A stretch of 64,000 nt of DNA from Prochlorococcus sp. AG-418-O03 (GTDB lineage: Bacteria > Cyanobacteriota > Cyanobacteriia > PCC-6307 > Cyanobiaceae), in NCBI GenBank assembly GCA_003213855.1, contig QCMJ01000002.1, positions 1 through 64,000 of the forward strand, given 5' to 3'. Each line of letters starts with the position of its first letter. The stretch's first letter is position 1. The translations under genes and the position numbers were made by a program. Of this stretch, positions 27,895 to 38,943 are shown one piece after another. A model generated the notes under the pieces. That model had not been told where the DNA came from, did no database searches, and saw only the letters and a list, made by a program, of their open reading frames with translations.

Positions 27895-28401
27895 ATGGGC
27901 CAGACTCTAGTTTTAAATGCATCTTATGAACCTTTAAACATCACTTCTTGGCGAAGAGCAGTAATTTTGATGATTAAAGGTAAAGCAGAAAGCTTAGAGG
28001 AAGATAAAACATATTCAATACATAGCGGGAAAAAGTTGCCGACAGTTATAAGACTTCGTTACTACGTCAAAGTTCCTTTTAGAGAGGTTTCTTTAACAAG
28101 AAAAAATATTCTTCTGAGAGATAATAATGCTTGCCAATACTGTAACTATAGGGGTAATGACCTTTCAATAGATCATGTTTTACCGAGAAGCAGAGGTGGA
28201 ACAGATAACTGGGAAAATGTTACTACAGCATGTCTCAGATGTAATGTACAAAAAGGTAATCGAACCCCCGAAGAGGCGAATATGCCCTTAAAACGTAAGC
28301 CTTATCGTCCATTAAGTAATCTAAATTTTGAAGCTACAAGACAAATTGACTCTGGCAGACATAAAGAATGGAGTAAATACGTAATAGGGGTTGCAATCTA
28401 A
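27895..28401 (+). CDS. HNH endonuclease family protein
   Basis: 168 aa from the ATG at 27895, where cyanobacterial relatives begin (MGQTLVLNASYEPLNITSWRRA); an in-frame upstream extension would overlap the alr start and is unlikely. The HNH domain has paired zinc-binding CxxC motifs (CQYC and CLRC), the DHVLPRSRGG catalytic stretch and NVTTAC. This chromosomal family is widespread in cyanobacteria and is not tied to mobile elements; its role is unknown. Confidence 0.88.
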   Translation: MGQTLVLNASYEPLNITSWRRAVILMIKGKAESLEEDKTYSIHSGKKLPTVIRLRYYVKVPFREVSLTRKNILLRDNNACQYCNYRGNDLSIDHVLPRSRGGTDNWENVTTACLRCNVQKGNRTPEEANMPLKRKPYRPLSNLNFEATRQIDSGRHKEWSKYVIGVAI

Positions 28402-28411
28402 TAAAAAAATC

Positions 28412-29506
28412 TTAATTTACTTCTTTATTAAAATCTTCCATCATTCTTTTTTGTTCTTGCGCTATGCATGCATTAATGACTTCTTCTAATTGACCAGCAA
28501 GAATTGGCTCAAGAGAAAAATTGGAACCTAATCTATGATCAGTTGTCCTATTATCTTTAAAATTGTAAGTTCTGATTTTTTCACTTCTATCGCCTGTTCC
28601 AACCTGGGAAAGCCTTTGTGATCTCTCTTTTGCATTAGCTTCTTTTAATTGAATTTCATACAATTTAGCTCTTAAAATTTCCATTGCTCGTTCGCGATTT
28701 TGCAATTGTGATCTCTCTTGAGTACAAAAAACTCTTATTCCTGTAGGCTTGTGGAGAAGATCAATAGCTGTCTCTACCTTATTAACATTTTGTCCCCCTG
28801 CACCTCCTGATCTTGCTGTTCCAACCTCTAGATCTGTTGGATCAATTTTAACCTCAACAGGATCAGCCTCAGGCATAACGGCTACTGTAGCAGTAGAGGT
28901 GTGAACTCTACCTTGAGATTCAGTAGCTGGAACTCTTTGGACTCTATGTACACCAGCCTCAAATTTAAGTTGACTATATACAGAATCTCCCTTTACGGAG
29001 ATAACTAACTCCTTAAATCCACCCATATCTGACTCGGAAGCACTAACAGGTTTTACAAACCATCCAATTTTTTGTCCATATCTTTCATACATTCTTGCTA
29101 AATCACCTGCCCAGATACAAGCCTCGTTACCTCCAGCTCCGGCTCTGATTTCTAACATTACACTTCTTTCATCTCTTGGGTCTTTTGGCAATAAGGCGAT
29201 TGTCGTTTTTTGAATAAGTTCACTCTTAGATTCCTCTAGAGTTATTAACTCCTCATTTATCAAAGATTCCATTTCTTTATCATTTCTGTTCTCTTTAAGT
29301 AGATTTTTTGAATCTTCGATTTCTTTATCAGTATCAAGCAACTTATTAAAATCAATCACCAAAGGTTCCAATTTTGACCTTTCTCTTGCTATTGATTCTA
29401 ATTTTTTTGGATCATTAGCTATATCAGGATCTGCAAGTTGCACTTCCAAATTTTCAAAACTCTCTGAAGCAGTTTTCAACCTTGCAATTAATGTTGAGTA
29501 TTCCAA
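28412..29506 (-). CDS. prfA: Peptide chain release factor 1
   Basis: A 364-aa release factor. The PAT tripeptide (RVPATESQ) marks an RF1 that reads UAA and UAG, and the GGQ catalytic motif is in [11 protein letters not shown]. Length and the C-terminal ribosome-binding region are normal. It is the last gene of the long ribosomal cluster, 28 bases after rpmE. Confidence 0.98.
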   Translation of the reverse strand: MEYSTLIARLKTASESFENLEVQLADPDIANDPKKLESIARERSKLEPLVIDFNKLLDTDKEIEDSKNLLKENRNDKEMESLINEELITLEESKSELIQKTTIALLPKDPRDERSVMLEIRAGAGGNEACIWAGDLARMYERYGQKIGWFVKPVSASESDMGGFKELVISVKGDSVYSQLKFEAGVHRVQRVPATESQGRVHTSTATVAVMPEADPVEVKIDPTDLEVGTARSGGAGGQNVNKVETAIDLLHKPTGIRVFCTQERSQLQNRERAMEILRAKLYEIQLKEANAKERSQRLSQVGTGDRSEKIRTYNFKDNRTTDHRLGSNFSLEPILAGQLEEVINACIAQEQKRMMEDFNKEVN

Positions 29507-29534
29507 TTGAAATTATGCTTAATTTTTGAAAATT

Positions 29535-29795
29535 CTATTTTTTAGAATCTTTTTCTTCTTTTTGCTCTTTTGATGTAGCTGAATTAGCTGAACCCATTCC
29601 ATATTTTTTCATAAACCTATCAACCCTACCTTCTGTATCAAGAATCTTCTGAGTTCCAGTGAAGAAGGGATGATTACCACTCCATACATCAACATGTAAT
29701 TCAGGCTGCGTTGAGCCAGTTGTCATTACAACTTCTCCATTACAAATAACTTTTGCATCTGGAAACCATTTTGGGTGTATTTCTGATTTTGGCAT
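29535..29795 (-). CDS. rpmE: 50S ribosomal protein L31
   Basis: An 86-aa L31 (HPKWFPDAKVICNGEVVMTTGS, then VWSGNHPFFTGTQ). Only one of the zinc-ligand cysteines (in VICNG) remains, so this is close to the zinc-independent form, with a charged C-terminal tail. It lies between rpsI and prfA. Confidence 0.97.
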   Translation of the reverse strand: MPKSEIHPKWFPDAKVICNGEVVMTTGSTQPELHVDVWSGNHPFFTGTQKILDTEGRVDRFMKKYGMGSANSATSKEQKEEKDSKK

Positions 29796-29808
29796 GATTT
29801 AAATTCCT

Positions 29809-30219
29809 TTAACGTTTGGAGAATTGAGGAGCTTTTCTTGCTTTTTTAAGCCCATATTTTCTTCTTTCCTTAGCTCTAGGATCTCTACTGAGATGACCTT
29901 CAGTTTTTAGAGGTTTCCTATTGTCGGGAGATAATTCGCAAAGTGCTCTTGCTGCTCCTTGCTTGATAGCATCTGCTTGACCGGTCAATCCACCACCAAA
30001 AACATTTACAAGAATATCATAAGAATTTTCAAGGCCTAATGTTTGCAAAGGTGCTTTTACTGAATTTAAGTGAAGAGGGTTAAAGTTTAAATAATCATCT
30101 CCAGAACGACCATTAATTTTTATTAGTCCATTTCCTGGAATCAAGCGCACTCTAGCTACTGAAGTTTTTCTTCTTCCAGTTCCCCAATACACAGCTTTGT
30201 TTTTTATTTGACTGTTCAT
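29809..30219 (-). CDS. rpsI: 30S ribosomal protein S9
   Basis: A 136-aa S9 with the [14 protein letters not shown] start and the C-terminal [12 protein letters not shown] tail whose last residues reach the P-site tRNA. It follows rplM by 9 bases, the usual pair. Confidence 0.98.
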   Translation of the reverse strand: MNSQIKNKAVYWGTGRRKTSVARVRLIPGNGLIKINGRSGDDYLNFNPLHLNSVKAPLQTLGLENSYDILVNVFGGGLTGQADAIKQGAARALCELSPDNRKPLKTEGHLSRDPRAKERRKYGLKKARKAPQFSKR

Positions 30220-30228
30220 TTTTATTAA

Positions 30229-30660
30229 TTAACTATTTAATAATACAGGATTCTGAGCAGCATGAGGATGATCAGCACCTTTATAAACTTTTAGTTTTTT
30301 AAATTGCTGTCTTCCTAAAGAGTTATGTGGGAGCATACCCTTTACAGCTTGCTCGATGATTCTTTCAGGAATTCTTTCTTGTAGAGACTCAAATTTTTCA
30401 ATTTTCATTCCTCCGGGTCTTCCAGAATGTCTTCTATACAACTTTTGTGATGCTTTTTTACCTGTGACCTCAACTTTTTCAGCATTAACTACAATGACGA
30501 AATCTCCAGTATCTAGATGAGGTGTAAATGTTGGTTTGTTCTTACCTCTTAAAACAGTTGCGATTTCTGTAGCAAGTCTCCCAAGTGTCTTATCTTTTGC
30601 GTCAACTAAAAACCAATTTCTTTCAATGGTTTCTAAAGATGGAGTAATTGTTTTATTCAT
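30229..30660 (-). CDS. rplM: 50S ribosomal protein L13
   Basis: A 143-aa L13 ([33 protein letters not shown]). It is an early-assembly 50S protein, paired with rpsI. Confidence 0.98.
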   Translation of the reverse strand: MNKTITPSLETIERNWFLVDAKDKTLGRLATEIATVLRGKNKPTFTPHLDTGDFVIVVNAEKVEVTGKKASQKLYRRHSGRPGGMKIEKFESLQERIPERIIEQAVKGMLPHNSLGRQQFKKLKVYKGADHPHAAQNPVLLNS

Positions 30661-30775
30661 TTACCAAATTTATGCAAATAAATTTAAAGTTAGTTTTAAA
30701 TTCTACCTTATTGGAGGAATATTAAACAACAGTTTTGAATGATTTAAACAAAAAATTTGCTTAATTACACTTTAC

Positions 30776-31582
30776 TTAAGAAAAACCCTTAATTAAAAAT
30801 AAAGGAAAAAAATCATTGTTATTAATCTTTTTAAAAACATTTTCTTCATAAACAGCATTTACAAAACATAACCCCTTAGCTGGAGCAGATTCTTTAACGT
30901 CATTTTTCTTTTTGTTAACCCATCTATCTGTAAAAATTTCTGGGGATATTTTTTTTTCTCCAACTAAAACTAGTTGACCAACCATTAAACGGACCATTCC
31001 ATATAGAAAACCAGTAGCTTTAATATCAATTAAAATTAAATCTTCTACTCTTTTAATATTTATATTTTTTATTTTTGTAATAGAGTTTGTTCTATTACTT
31101 CCACTTTTTTGAAAAGCAAAAAAATCGTGTTCTCCTTCCATTGTCTTAGATGCATTAAACATTAAAACTTCATCTAATGATTTTTGATATCTATGCCATG
31201 ACCAATTATTGATAAACAAGTTAGGAAATTTACTGTTGTTAATGACATATCGATAATGTCTATATATTGCTGAATAGCATGCATGCCAACTATCTTTAAC
31301 CTCAACTGATTCCAAGATCCTAATTGTTGAGGGTAAAAGACCATTTAAAACATCAGAATAACTATTCCCTGGTATTACACAATCAATATCAAAGTGTACT
31401 ACTTGCCCTGATGCATGAACCCCAGCATCAGTCCTTCCTGCCGCAAAAGTCTTTACTTGATGATTTGTAATCTTTAAAAGAGCTCTGTCTATAATTTCTT
31501 GGACTGTAGTTGCATTTTTTTGTTTTTGCCAACCTGAATAATGCGATCCATCATATTGGACTAGTAAAGCTACCCTTTTCAA
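30776..31582 (-). CDS. truA: tRNA pseudouridine synthase A
   Basis: A 268-aa enzyme that forms pseudouridine at tRNA positions 38-40. The catalytic aspartate is D52 in AGRTDAGVHA. The start VALLVQYDGSHYSGWQ and the GFLYGMVRLMVG motif are typical. It lies between rplQ and rplM, its normal site in cyanobacteria. Confidence 0.97.
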   Translation of the reverse strand: MKRVALLVQYDGSHYSGWQKQKNATTVQEIIDRALLKITNHQVKTFAAGRTDAGVHASGQVVHFDIDCVIPGNSYSDVLNGLLPSTIRILESVEVKDSWHACYSAIYRHYRYVINNSKFPNLFINNWSWHRYQKSLDEVLMFNASKTMEGEHDFFAFQKSGSNRTNSITKIKNINIKRVEDLILIDIKATGFLYGMVRLMVGQLVLVGEKKISPEIFTDRWVNKKKNDVKESAPAKGLCFVNAVYEENVFKKINNNDFFPLFLIKGFS

Positions 31583-31619
31583 AAGTTATTATCTAGTAAA
31601 AGCCCCTATTTTAACTAGC

Positions 31620-31970
31620 TTAAACAAGCTCGATTATGGCCATCTGAGCGTTATCACCTTTTCTAGATACGGTTCTGACTATACGTGTATAACCACCATT
31701 TCTGTCTCCATATCTTTCCTTTGCTTTTTCAAATAGTGAATGAACTAATTTCTTATCATAGATATATCCAATAGCCCTTCTCCTGGAAGCCAAACTTCCC
31801 TCTTTTGCTAGTGAAATCATTCTTTCAGCTTCATTTCTTAAAGCTTTTGCACGGGCTTTTGTTGTCGTTACTCTACCTTCCCTAATTAATTGTGTAGTTA
31901 AACCTCTTAGAAGTGCTTTCCTCTGGTCAGCAGGTTTACTTAATAATGGAATTCTAAGTTGGTGTCTCAT
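31620..31970 (-). CDS. rplQ: 50S ribosomal protein L17
   Basis: A 116-aa L17 ([35 protein letters not shown]). It follows rpoA by 15 bases, as in most bacteria. Confidence 0.98.
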   Translation of the reverse strand: MRHQLRIPLLSKPADQRKALLRGLTTQLIREGRVTTTKARAKALRNEAERMISLAKEGSLASRRRAIGYIYDKKLVHSLFEKAKERYGDRNGGYTRIVRTVSRKGDNAQMAIIELV

Positions 31971-31984
31971 AATCTTGAAAATGG

Positions 31985-32923
31985 TTAAACAGATGTTCTG
32001 CTTTGTGGGATAGAAATGCCGATGCGCTCAAGAGCCTCAATAACCTCATCTGCAGATTTAGAGCCAAAGTTCTTAATTTCAAGAAGATCTTCATAGCTGA
32101 AGCCCATTAAATCCGAAACTGAGTTGACTTGCGCTCTTTTCAAACAATTATATGCTCTAACGGACAAGTTTAGTTCCTCCAGAGGAATTTGAGCTTCAGG
32201 AGATGGTTCAGGTTCTTCAGGAATTTCCTCAACCATTGTGACAGTAGCAAGGGGTTGAAAAAGTTCTATTAACTGATTTGCCGCTTCAGCAATAGCATCG
32301 TCAGGACTTGTTGAACCATCTGTTACGACTTCCATTTTTAATCTTTCTCTTCCCGTTCCACCTTCTGCTACAGCAGTTTCATCAATCGTAAAATTCACTC
32401 TCTTCACTGGCATAAATACAGCATCTATTTGAAGTAGATCAATAGCAGTTGTCTCTTCACTCTTGCGGTCAACGGGTCTATATCCAACACCTCTTTCAAC
32501 ATGGATTTCTAACTCTAAGTTATGACCCTCCTGAATAGTCGCGATCGGTTTTTCGCCATCAACAATTTCAACTTGAGAAGAGAATTGGATGTCATTCGCC
32601 TTCACATCCATTGGACCACTCGCTACTAACCTGCCGATTTCGAGCTCTGGATTAGAACTATTTATAGATAGTTGCTTGCAATTAAGAAGAATATCTAAAA
32701 CGTCTTCTCTAACTCCAGGAATAGTGGCATATTCATGATTAATTCCTGATATTCTTACTGCAGTAACTGCACTTCCTTCAAGTCCTCCCATAAGGACTCT
32801 TCTAAGGGAATTACCCAAAGTTGTAGCTTGTCCCCTTTCTAGAGGGCCAATTAAAAAAGTTCCTGTTTGGGAGCGATCATCTGCTATTTGATGGTCGATT
32901 CTGTCAATCTGGTATTGCAACAC
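31985..32923 (-). CDS. rpoA: RNA polymerase alpha subunit
   Basis: A 312-aa alpha subunit: N-terminal dimerisation domain (about 1-230), an acidic proline-rich linker (about 233-250) and a C-terminal domain for DNA and activators (about 250-305, [20 protein letters not shown]). It follows rpsK after a spacer with a strong hairpin and a C-tract, which may lower or protect its mRNA relative to the ribosomal genes. Confidence 0.98.
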   Translation of the reverse strand: MLQYQIDRIDHQIADDRSQTGTFLIGPLERGQATTLGNSLRRVLMGGLEGSAVTAVRISGINHEYATIPGVREDVLDILLNCKQLSINSSNPELEIGRLVASGPMDVKANDIQFSSQVEIVDGEKPIATIQEGHNLELEIHVERGVGYRPVDRKSEETTAIDLLQIDAVFMPVKRVNFTIDETAVAEGGTGRERLKMEVVTDGSTSPDDAIAEAANQLIELFQPLATVTMVEEIPEEPEPSPEAQIPLEELNLSVRAYNCLKRAQVNSVSDLMGFSYEDLLEIKNFGSKSADEVIEALERIGISIPQSRTSV

Positions 32924-32972
32924 GGAAAATAATGAGGTTAAGAATTTTTTGGGGGGGGGGTTGAGAATGGTT

Positions 32973-33002
32973 AAGACCTAAACGCGTCTCCGTTTAGGTC
33001 TT
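32973..33002 (-). promoter_or_regulatory. 12-bp perfect hairpin over the rpsK stop, followed by a C-tract
   Basis: AAGACCTAAACG (32973-32984) and CGTTTAGGTCTT (32991-33002) pair perfectly around a 6-base loop and include the last codons and stop of rpsK. On the operon strand it is followed, about 12 bases on, by a run of roughly nine C, then A-rich sequence and the rpoA start. With no T-run it is not a plain terminator. A processing or stability role between rpsK and rpoA is plausible. Confidence 0.6.
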
Positions 33003-33370
33003 CTACATCCATTATGAGGTAATGGAGTTACATCTCTTATTAGAGTTATTTCTAATCCGGCCACTTGTAAAGCTCTTATGGCCGTTTCCCTACCTGCGCC
33101 AGGCCCTCTAACTAGTACCTCTATTTGTCTCATACCTTGATCAAGCGCTCTTCTGGCTGCAGCTTCAGCAGCTGTTTGAGCAGCAAATGGCGTACCTTTC
33201 CGAGCGCCTTTAAATCCACTTGCGCCTGCAGAAGACCAAGAAATTACATGGCCAGAAGTGTCCGTAATTGAGACAATAGTATTATTAAATGTGCTTTGGA
33301 TATGTACCACACCATTGGGTACATTACGTTTAGTTTTCTTTGAACCTGTTTTTTTTACTGTAGCTGCCAT
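32978..33370 (-). CDS. rpsK: 30S ribosomal protein S11
   Basis: A 130-aa S11 ([34 protein letters not shown]; end [11 protein letters not shown]). It is in the 30S platform. Its final codons also encode one arm of the intergenic hairpin. Confidence 0.98.
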   Translation of the reverse strand: MAATVKKTGSKKTKRNVPNGVVHIQSTFNNTIVSITDTSGHVISWSSAGASGFKGARKGTPFAAQTAAEAAARRALDQGMRQIEVLVRGPGAGRETAIRALQVAGLEITLIRDVTPLPHNGCRRPKRRRV

Positions 33371-33414
33371 GATGTTTTAATTTAATACTTCAATTTGTAA
33401 ATAGATTTAGTTAT

Positions 33415-33780
33415 TTATTTTTTTCTTCCAGCAACTGTTTTCCTAGAACCCCGTCTTGTTCTTGCATTTGTTCTAGTTCTTTGACCTCTTACTGGAAGAC
33501 TCATTCTATGTCTTCTTCCTCTTACACACCCTATATCTTGTAGACGTTTTAAGGCCATTCCCTCTTTTCTTCTCAAATCCCCTTCTAAAGTGAATTCTTC
33601 TGTAGCACCTCTGAGTTTTTGAACATCAGAATCTGAAAGGTCTTTGACACGAGTATCAGGGTTTACACCCGTATTAGCAAGAATTAGCTTTGATCTCGTT
33701 AAACCAATTCCATAGACGTATGTAAGTGCAATTTCAACTCGCTTTTCGCGAGGTATGTCAATTCCTGCAATCCTAGCCAC
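33415..33780 (-). CDS. rpsM: 30S ribosomal protein S13
   Basis: A 121-aa S13 ([44 protein letters not shown]). It forms bridges to the 50S subunit and contacts P-site tRNA. It follows rpmJ. Confidence 0.98.
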   Translation of the reverse strand: MARIAGIDIPREKRVEIALTYVYGIGLTRSKLILANTGVNPDTRVKDLSDSDVQKLRGATEEFTLEGDLRRKEGMALKRLQDIGCVRGRRHRMSLPVRGQRTRTNARTRRGSRKTVAGRKK

Positions 33781-33821
33781 GTGTTTTGAATAAGTAAAAG
33801 TTTGAATTTAAGGGTTGAAAT

Positions 33822-33938
33822 TTAACCCTGACGCTGTTTATTGCGAGGTCTTTTCTTGTTAATAACATAGATTTTACCTCTTCTCCTCACGATCTGATCG
33901 TCAGGACTAATTTTTTTTACTGAAGATCTGACCTTCAT
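33822..33938 (-). CDS. rpmJ: 50S ribosomal protein L36
   Basis: A 38-aa protein from ATG at 33938 ([20 protein letters not shown], ending [10 protein letters not shown]). It lacks the usual zinc Cys/His set of zinc-type L36, having DDQ where a cysteine often lies. Position between adk and rpsM and the basic C-terminus identify it. Confidence 0.95.
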   Translation of the reverse strand: MKVRSSVKKISPDDQIVRRRGKIYVINKKRPRNKQRQG

Positions 33939-33983
33939 AGGGGTTTAACAAATAAAACGTTAATACTGTATTCTACATCATCA

Positions 33984-34532
33984 TCAAGCCATTTTTTGGT
34001 TGATATCAGAGGAAATGGTTTTTAAATCTCTATCAGCATCAATATATTCTAATAATGAGAGATTCTTAAAATATTGAATTAATGGTTCTGTAGTTTTTTT
34101 ATAAATGTCAACTCTTGTTCTAATTGTATCTTCCGTATCATCTTTTCTTCCTCTTAAAAGCAAACGCTTAATTAGTACTTCTTCTGGAATATCTAAATAA
34201 AAAACTAATTCCAAAGGTTGATTTATTTCATTCAATACTTGATTCAATGAATTTGCTTGAGACAAATTTCTTGGGTAACCATCTAAAATCCAACCTTTAT
34301 TATCCTTGAGTAAATTTTGTCTTACTATCTTTAATACGAGTTCATCACTTACAAGTTCCCCTCGATTCATAACATCCTTTACCTGAATACCAAGGGTAGT
34401 ATTCATTTCAATTTCTTTTCTTAATAATTCACCAGTAGAAAGGTGTAAGTAAGAATAAGTTTGACTAAGCAGTTCCGCTTGAGTACCTTTTCCTGCTCCA
34501 GGAGCTCCTAAAAATAGTAAATGTTTCTTCAT
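33984..34532 (-). CDS. adk: Adenylate kinase
   Basis: A 182-aa short-form adenylate kinase (ATP + AMP to 2 ADP). The P-loop [10 protein letters not shown] is at residues 9-18, and the short lid ([13 protein letters not shown]) has no zinc domain. Its start overlaps the secY stop by one base. The usual neighbour infA is not between it and rpmJ; only 45 bases separate them. Confidence 0.98.
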   Translation of the reverse strand: MKKHLLFLGAPGAGKGTQAELLSQTYSYLHLSTGELLRKEIEMNTTLGIQVKDVMNRGELVSDELVLKIVRQNLLKDNKGWILDGYPRNLSQANSLNQVLNEINQPLELVFYLDIPEEVLIKRLLLRGRKDDTEDTIRTRVDIYKKTTEPLIQYFKNLSLLEYIDADRDLKTISSDINQKMA

Positions 34533-35851
34533 TAATTATTAATTAGTCCCTCATATCTTTGTGAAATAACATAAGTTTGAATTTGCTTAGCAGTATCTAT
34601 AGCAACGCCCACAAGAATAAGTAATGAAGTTGCTCCTAAACCTTGAAAGGTCTGAACATTTGTAGCTCTCTCTACTGCAGCTGGGATTATAGCCACTGAA
34701 CCCAGAAATAATCCTCCCAATAAAGTTAACCTATTTTGTATACCTGATAGGTAGTTTGCTGTATTAGTTCCTGGTCTAACACCTGGTATAGCTACGCCTC
34801 CTTTCTTTAAATTTGAAGCTACATCAACTGGATTGATAGTAAGAGATGCATAAAAATAAGAGAACCCCAAAATCAAGGAAAAGAATGTCAGAGCATATGG
34901 CCATGGATTAGAAGATCCTGGATTTAAACTACTGGCTAACTTGATTAAGACTGGATTACCCGTAACATTCGCAATAGTTATAGGTAAAAAAATTAAAGCA
35001 GATGCAAATATGATAGGCATGACTCCTCCTGCATTTAATTTTAAAGGTAAATAACTTTGCCTTGTAGGAAGTAGTTTTGAATTTCCTATCTGCCTTTTTG
35101 CACTAACTATAGGAATGCGTCTAGCTCCCTCTTGTACAAAAATGATCCCAACAATAGTCAGTAAAAATACTCCAAGTAAAACTGCTATGCCTAAAACATC
35201 TCCTCTATCGCCAGTTTGAGCTTTTTCAATGGTTGAACTTAGAGCCTTAGGTAAAGTTGAAACAATATTCAAAAAAATTACCAGTGAAGCTCCTTGACCT
35301 ATTCCTTTCTCCGTAATAATTTCACTAAACCACATTACTAACATTGAGCCAGTAACCAAGGCAATGGAGGTTTGCAAGACAAATGTAGTTTCACTTATAC
35401 CTTGGATAGCATATTGTCTGAGAATTAAGGAAAAAATTATACTTTGCAAAAAACCCCATCCTAATGAAACATATCTAGTTATTTGAGCAATTTTTCTTCT
35501 GCCCGCTTCTCCTTCATTTTTTTGTAAATCTTCAAGCACAGGAAGTGAAGCTGTGAGAAGCTGAATAATAATTGATGCGTTTATAAAGGGAAGTATACCT
35601 AATGCGAATATTCCTAAGGTTGAAATTCCTCCTCCAGTAAAAATATCTAAAAAGCCTATTAATTGCCCCCCTTGATCTATAAAACTTTTAAAAGCAACCC
35701 TATCAATACCAGGTATAGGGATATATATACCAAGTCTTACTAAAAGGAGAAGACCTAAAGTAGTTAAAACTCTGCTCCTTAGCTCTTTATTTAAAAATAA
35801 TTGGGAAAGTATTTCAGAAGCGCTAGGATTTCTACTTTTGTTGACAAACAT
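34532..35851 (-). CDS. secY: Preprotein translocase subunit SecY
   Basis: A 439-aa protein with about ten transmembrane helices, forming the protein-conducting channel in plasma and thylakoid membranes. [14 protein letters not shown] near the start and [14 protein letters not shown] in the cytoplasmic loop are conserved. It follows rplO. Confidence 0.98.
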   Translation of the reverse strand: MFVNKSRNPSASEILSQLFLNKELRSRVLTTLGLLLLVRLGIYIPIPGIDRVAFKSFIDQGGQLIGFLDIFTGGGISTLGIFALGILPFINASIIIQLLTASLPVLEDLQKNEGEAGRRKIAQITRYVSLGWGFLQSIIFSLILRQYAIQGISETTFVLQTSIALVTGSMLVMWFSEIITEKGIGQGASLVIFLNIVSTLPKALSSTIEKAQTGDRGDVLGIAVLLGVFLLTIVGIIFVQEGARRIPIVSAKRQIGNSKLLPTRQSYLPLKLNAGGVMPIIFASALIFLPITIANVTGNPVLIKLASSLNPGSSNPWPYALTFFSLILGFSYFYASLTINPVDVASNLKKGGVAIPGVRPGTNTANYLSGIQNRLTLLGGLFLGSVAIIPAAVERATNVQTFQGLGATSLLILVGVAIDTAKQIQTYVISQRYEGLINN

Positions 35852-35880
35852 TTTGAAGCTTACCTAAATTTTTAGTAAAT

Positions 35881-36339
35881 TTATTTATTATTTAAAAGCT
35901 CGCAGGATCCACCTGCCTCCTCAATTTTTTGTTTTGCAACTTTTGTAAATGCATGAGCTTGGACTTTTAACTTTACATTAAGTTTACCGTTACCAAGGAT
36001 TTTTAAAGGAAATTTGGGCTTGAAGATCAATCCTTTATTAACTAGTGAGTCTAGGTTAACAGTATCGTTATCTTTGAAATCATTTAATTTCACTAAATTA
36101 ATTATGGAAAAGTTCTTTTGATTAATTATTTCAAAGTGCTTTAATTTTGGAACTCTTCTATATAGAGGCATTTGGCCACCTTCAAAACCTGGACGTGTCG
36201 GTCTTCCAGAACGTGACTTTTGTCCTCTCATTCCAAAACCACATGATGCACCCTGACCGGCTGCTATACCTCTTCCCTTTCTTAACTTTTTCTTTCTCGA
36301 GCCAGAGTTTGATTTAAGTGTATTTAATGTTGAAGTCAT
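35881..36339 (-). CDS. rplO: 50S ribosomal protein L15
   Basis: The ATG at 36339 gives 152 aa ([43 protein letters not shown]). An in-frame TTG at 36348 would overlap the rpsE end and is less likely. It comes directly after rpsE; L30 (rpmD) is absent between them, as in other cyanobacteria. Confidence 0.97.
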   Translation of the reverse strand: MTSTLNTLKSNSGSRKKKLRKGRGIAAGQGASCGFGMRGQKSRSGRPTRPGFEGGQMPLYRRVPKLKHFEIINQKNFSIINLVKLNDFKDNDTVNLDSLVNKGLIFKPKFPLKILGNGKLNVKLKVQAHAFTKVAKQKIEEAGGSCELLNNK

Positions 36340-36344
36340 AATTT

Positions 36345-36965
36345 TCAAGAATAGAGCTGTTCAAGTGAGATGCCTCTCTCCCTTGAGGCAGATTTGTGTG
36401 TTCTTAATTGAGAGAGAGCTACCATAGCAGCTCTTGCATTATTCAAAGGTGTTTTACTACCCAATCTTTTTGCTAAGACATTTTTTATGCCAGCTAATTC
36501 TAAAACTGTTCTTATTGAACCACCAGCAATTACACCTGTACCTGGGGCAGCTGGCCTAATTAGTACATTAGCAGCACCATCTCGACCTTTAGATAAAGTC
36601 GGTATTGAATTATTTGGGGTTAAGGGAACCCTTACAAGATTCTTTTTACCATCTGAAACTCCCTTTCTCACCGCACCAATGACATCACCTGCTTTACCAA
36701 CTCCAACTCCAACTTGACCTTTTTCATTACCTACAACAACAATTGCTCTAAAACTCATTTTTTTCCCACCCTTAACAGTCTTAGAAACGCGTCGAATTTG
36801 AACAACTCTTTCTTGCCAATCAGAATCTCTCTCTAGATTTTTTGAATCACCTCTTCTATTTCTTTTTCGATCATTACGATTATTCTTTTTTTGTTCTACT
36901 GGCGTAGCTCCAGGAACATTAACATTCTTGGATTGAATTTCTTGATTTGTTGGAGTGTCAGTCAT
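36345..36965 (-). CDS. rpsE: 30S ribosomal protein S5
   Basis: A 206-aa S5. An extra charged, low-complexity N-terminal extension of about 45 residues (N, K, R, D rich) precedes the S5 core ([25 protein letters not shown]). S5 helps maintain decoding accuracy. The core and C-terminus are normal. Confidence 0.98.
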   Translation of the reverse strand: MTDTPTNQEIQSKNVNVPGATPVEQKKNNRNDRKRNRRGDSKNLERDSDWQERVVQIRRVSKTVKGGKKMSFRAIVVVGNEKGQVGVGVGKAGDVIGAVRKGVSDGKKNLVRVPLTPNNSIPTLSKGRDGAANVLIRPAAPGTGVIAGGSIRTVLELAGIKNVLAKRLGSKTPLNNARAAMVALSQLRTHKSASRERGISLEQLYS

Positions 36966-36981
36966 AGTAAAAAATTAAAAG

Positions 36982-37350
36982 TTAGAATTCTAGGCCAGCT
37001 TCACGAGCAGCGTCTGCAAGTGCTTTTACTCTGCCGTGATATAAATTACCTCCACGGTCAAAGATTACTTGCTTAATACCTTTTTTTATCGCTCTCTTTG
37101 CTAATAATTTTCCGACAATGGAAGAGGAATTACAATCAGAAGGTAATTTCTCAGATTTTTCTCTTAGTTCCTTATCAACAGTTGAAGCTGAGCAAATAGT
37201 TGTTTGAGCACTATCATCAATAACCTGGGCATAAATATGGTTATTAGAACGAAAAACAGACAATCTTGGACGGGTTGCATCTCCAATTAAGAATCTTCTT
37301 AATCTTCTATGTCTTTTTTGGGTTTGTAATTTCCTGGAAAGTTTGGTCAT
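36982..37350 (-). CDS. rplR: 50S ribosomal protein L18
   Basis: A 122-aa L18 that binds 5S rRNA ([46 protein letters not shown]). Between rplF and rpsE. Confidence 0.98.
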   Translation of the reverse strand: MTKLSRKLQTQKRHRRLRRFLIGDATRPRLSVFRSNNHIYAQVIDDSAQTTICSASTVDKELREKSEKLPSDCNSSSIVGKLLAKRAIKKGIKQVIFDRGGNLYHGRVKALADAAREAGLEF

Positions 37351-37364
37351 TTTTTTAATTGGAA

Positions 37365-37904
37365 TTATTTTTTGCCAGATTTACCAGCTTTTCTGAGAAT
37401 TCTCTCATCATGGTATTTAATTCCTTTTCCTTTATATGGCTCTGGAGGTCTAATTGATCTGATTTTTGCTGCTTCATTGCCAACAATTTCCTTATCAATT
37501 CCAGATACGGTAACGTTTGTATTACTCTCAACTTTGTATGTTATACCATCAGGGGGGATCATTTCTACAGGATGACTATATCCTGCACTTACAACTAGAT
37601 TTTTACCTTTTACTTGTGCTCTGGATCCAACGCCTACAATTTCTAGTTTCTTTGAAAAACCTTGAGTAACCCCTTCAACCATATTTGCAATTAAGGCTCT
37701 ACATAAACCATGTCTCTGCCTTGAATATATTTTGGTTGTAGTAGGACTTACGACAACAGTATTATCTTTCTTATCAAAACTAACTCCCTCAGGCATGAGA
37801 CGTTTTAACTCGCCCTTTGGGCCTTTCACTGTAACTGTTAATCCATCAAAATTAACAGTTACTTGATCTGGTATTAGTACTGGTGTTTTTCCGATTCTTG
37901 ACAT
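37365..37904 (-). CDS. rplF: 50S ribosomal protein L6
   Basis: A 179-aa L6 ([15 protein letters not shown]; the repeated KGPKGEL domain; [13 protein letters not shown] end). It lies near the GTPase-associated centre. Confidence 0.98.
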   Translation of the reverse strand: MSRIGKTPVLIPDQVTVNFDGLTVTVKGPKGELKRLMPEGVSFDKKDNTVVVSPTTTKIYSRQRHGLCRALIANMVEGVTQGFSKKLEIVGVGSRAQVKGKNLVVSAGYSHPVEMIPPDGITYKVESNTNVTVSGIDKEIVGNEAAKIRSIRPPEPYKGKGIKYHDERILRKAGKSGKK

Positions 37905-37916
37905 GATTAATTCTCC

Positions 37917-38318
37917 TTAATAAACATAGCAGAGGACTTCGCCGCCAATGCCTTGCTTTCTAGCATCGCGATCACTCATAACGCCTTTAGAAGTTGAAAT
38001 TATGGCAACTCCAAGACCTCCAAGAACTTTTGGTAAACCTCTAGTATTTTTATATATTCTCAAACCAGGTTTACTCACTCTTTGCATAGATCGAATAGTA
38101 GGAAATTTGTTTTTGCCACTATATTTGAGACCGAGTATTATTTGTGATTTATAACCTTCACCTTCCTCATTAATATCAGAAATGAATCCCTCTTTTTGAA
38201 GCACTTTGGCGATACTTAAGGACATTTTTGAACCTGGGATTGTTGTGGTTGTATGCTTTTTTTGACTCGCATTTCTAATTCGAGTAAGCATATCTGAAAT
38301 AGGATCGTGATTTGACAT
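37917..38318 (-). CDS. rpsH: 30S ribosomal protein S8
   Basis: A 133-aa S8 ([44 protein letters not shown]). In many bacteria S8 represses the spc operon. It follows rplE directly because rpsN is not in this cluster. Confidence 0.98.
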   Translation of the reverse strand: MSNHDPISDMLTRIRNASQKKHTTTTIPGSKMSLSIAKVLQKEGFISDINEEGEGYKSQIILGLKYSGKNKFPTIRSMQRVSKPGLRIYKNTRGLPKVLGGLGVAIISTSKGVMSDRDARKQGIGGEVLCYVY

Positions 38319-38327
38319 AGTTTTAAT

Positions 38328-38867
38328 TTAATTCTTACTAAAAGGCATTCCTAACTCCTGCAAAAGAGCTTTACCTTCTTGATCTGATTTTGCACTAGTG
38401 ACAATAGTTATATCCATACCTCTTATTGAATCTATTTTATCAAATGAGATTTCAGGAAAAATCAATTGCTCTTTCACTCCAAGGGTATAATTCCCTCTCC
38501 CATCGAAACTTTTTGGATTAACTCCTCTGAAGTCTCTTATTCTTGGTAAAGCCAGATTTATAAATCTCTCCAAAAAGGAATACATCCTTTCTCCTCTCAA
38601 AGTAACAGTACAACCAATTGGCATGCCCTCACGAATTTTAAAACCCGCGATAGCTTTCTTAGCCCTAGTTACAAGGGCCTTTTGTCCTGTAATTGATGCC
38701 ATTTCGTTTAAAGAGGCTTCTAGAGCTTTCGAATTTGAAGCTGCCTCACCAAGACCTCTGTTAACGTTGACTTTGACAACTTTAGGTACTTGATGAATAT
38801 TTTTAAGACCAAGGTCCTTTAAAAGTTTTGGTCTTATTGATTCTTTGTAGCGATTTTTTAGAGTCAT
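38328..38867 (-). CDS. rplE: 50S ribosomal protein L5
   Basis: A 179-aa L5 that binds 5S rRNA ([50 protein letters not shown]). Unlike other genes here it is preceded by a 76-base spacer containing an inverted repeat. Confidence 0.98.
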   Translation of the reverse strand: MTLKNRYKESIRPKLLKDLGLKNIHQVPKVVKVNVNRGLGEAASNSKALEASLNEMASITGQKALVTRAKKAIAGFKIREGMPIGCTVTLRGERMYSFLERFINLALPRIRDFRGVNPKSFDGRGNYTLGVKEQLIFPEISFDKIDSIRGMDITIVTSAKSDQEGKALLQELGMPFSKN

Positions 38868-38880
38868 AATTTTTTTTGTT

Positions 38881-38902
38881 AATTCTGGTCTTTGTCAGAA
38901 TT
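38881..38902 (-). promoter_or_regulatory. Inverted repeat in the rplX-rplE spacer
   Basis: AATTCTG (38881-38887) and CAGAATT (38896-38902) form a perfect 7-bp stem with an 8-base loop just before rplE. This spacer is long for the cluster. A processing or translational-control site is possible. Confidence 0.4.
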
Positions 38903-38943
38903 GATAAATTAGAAAAAGTTGAAATCTGGTTTCTGATGAAAAA

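Noticed and set aside
36487..36717. 76-codon plus-strand ORF inside rpsE
   Set aside because: Antisense shadow of a conserved ribosomal gene.
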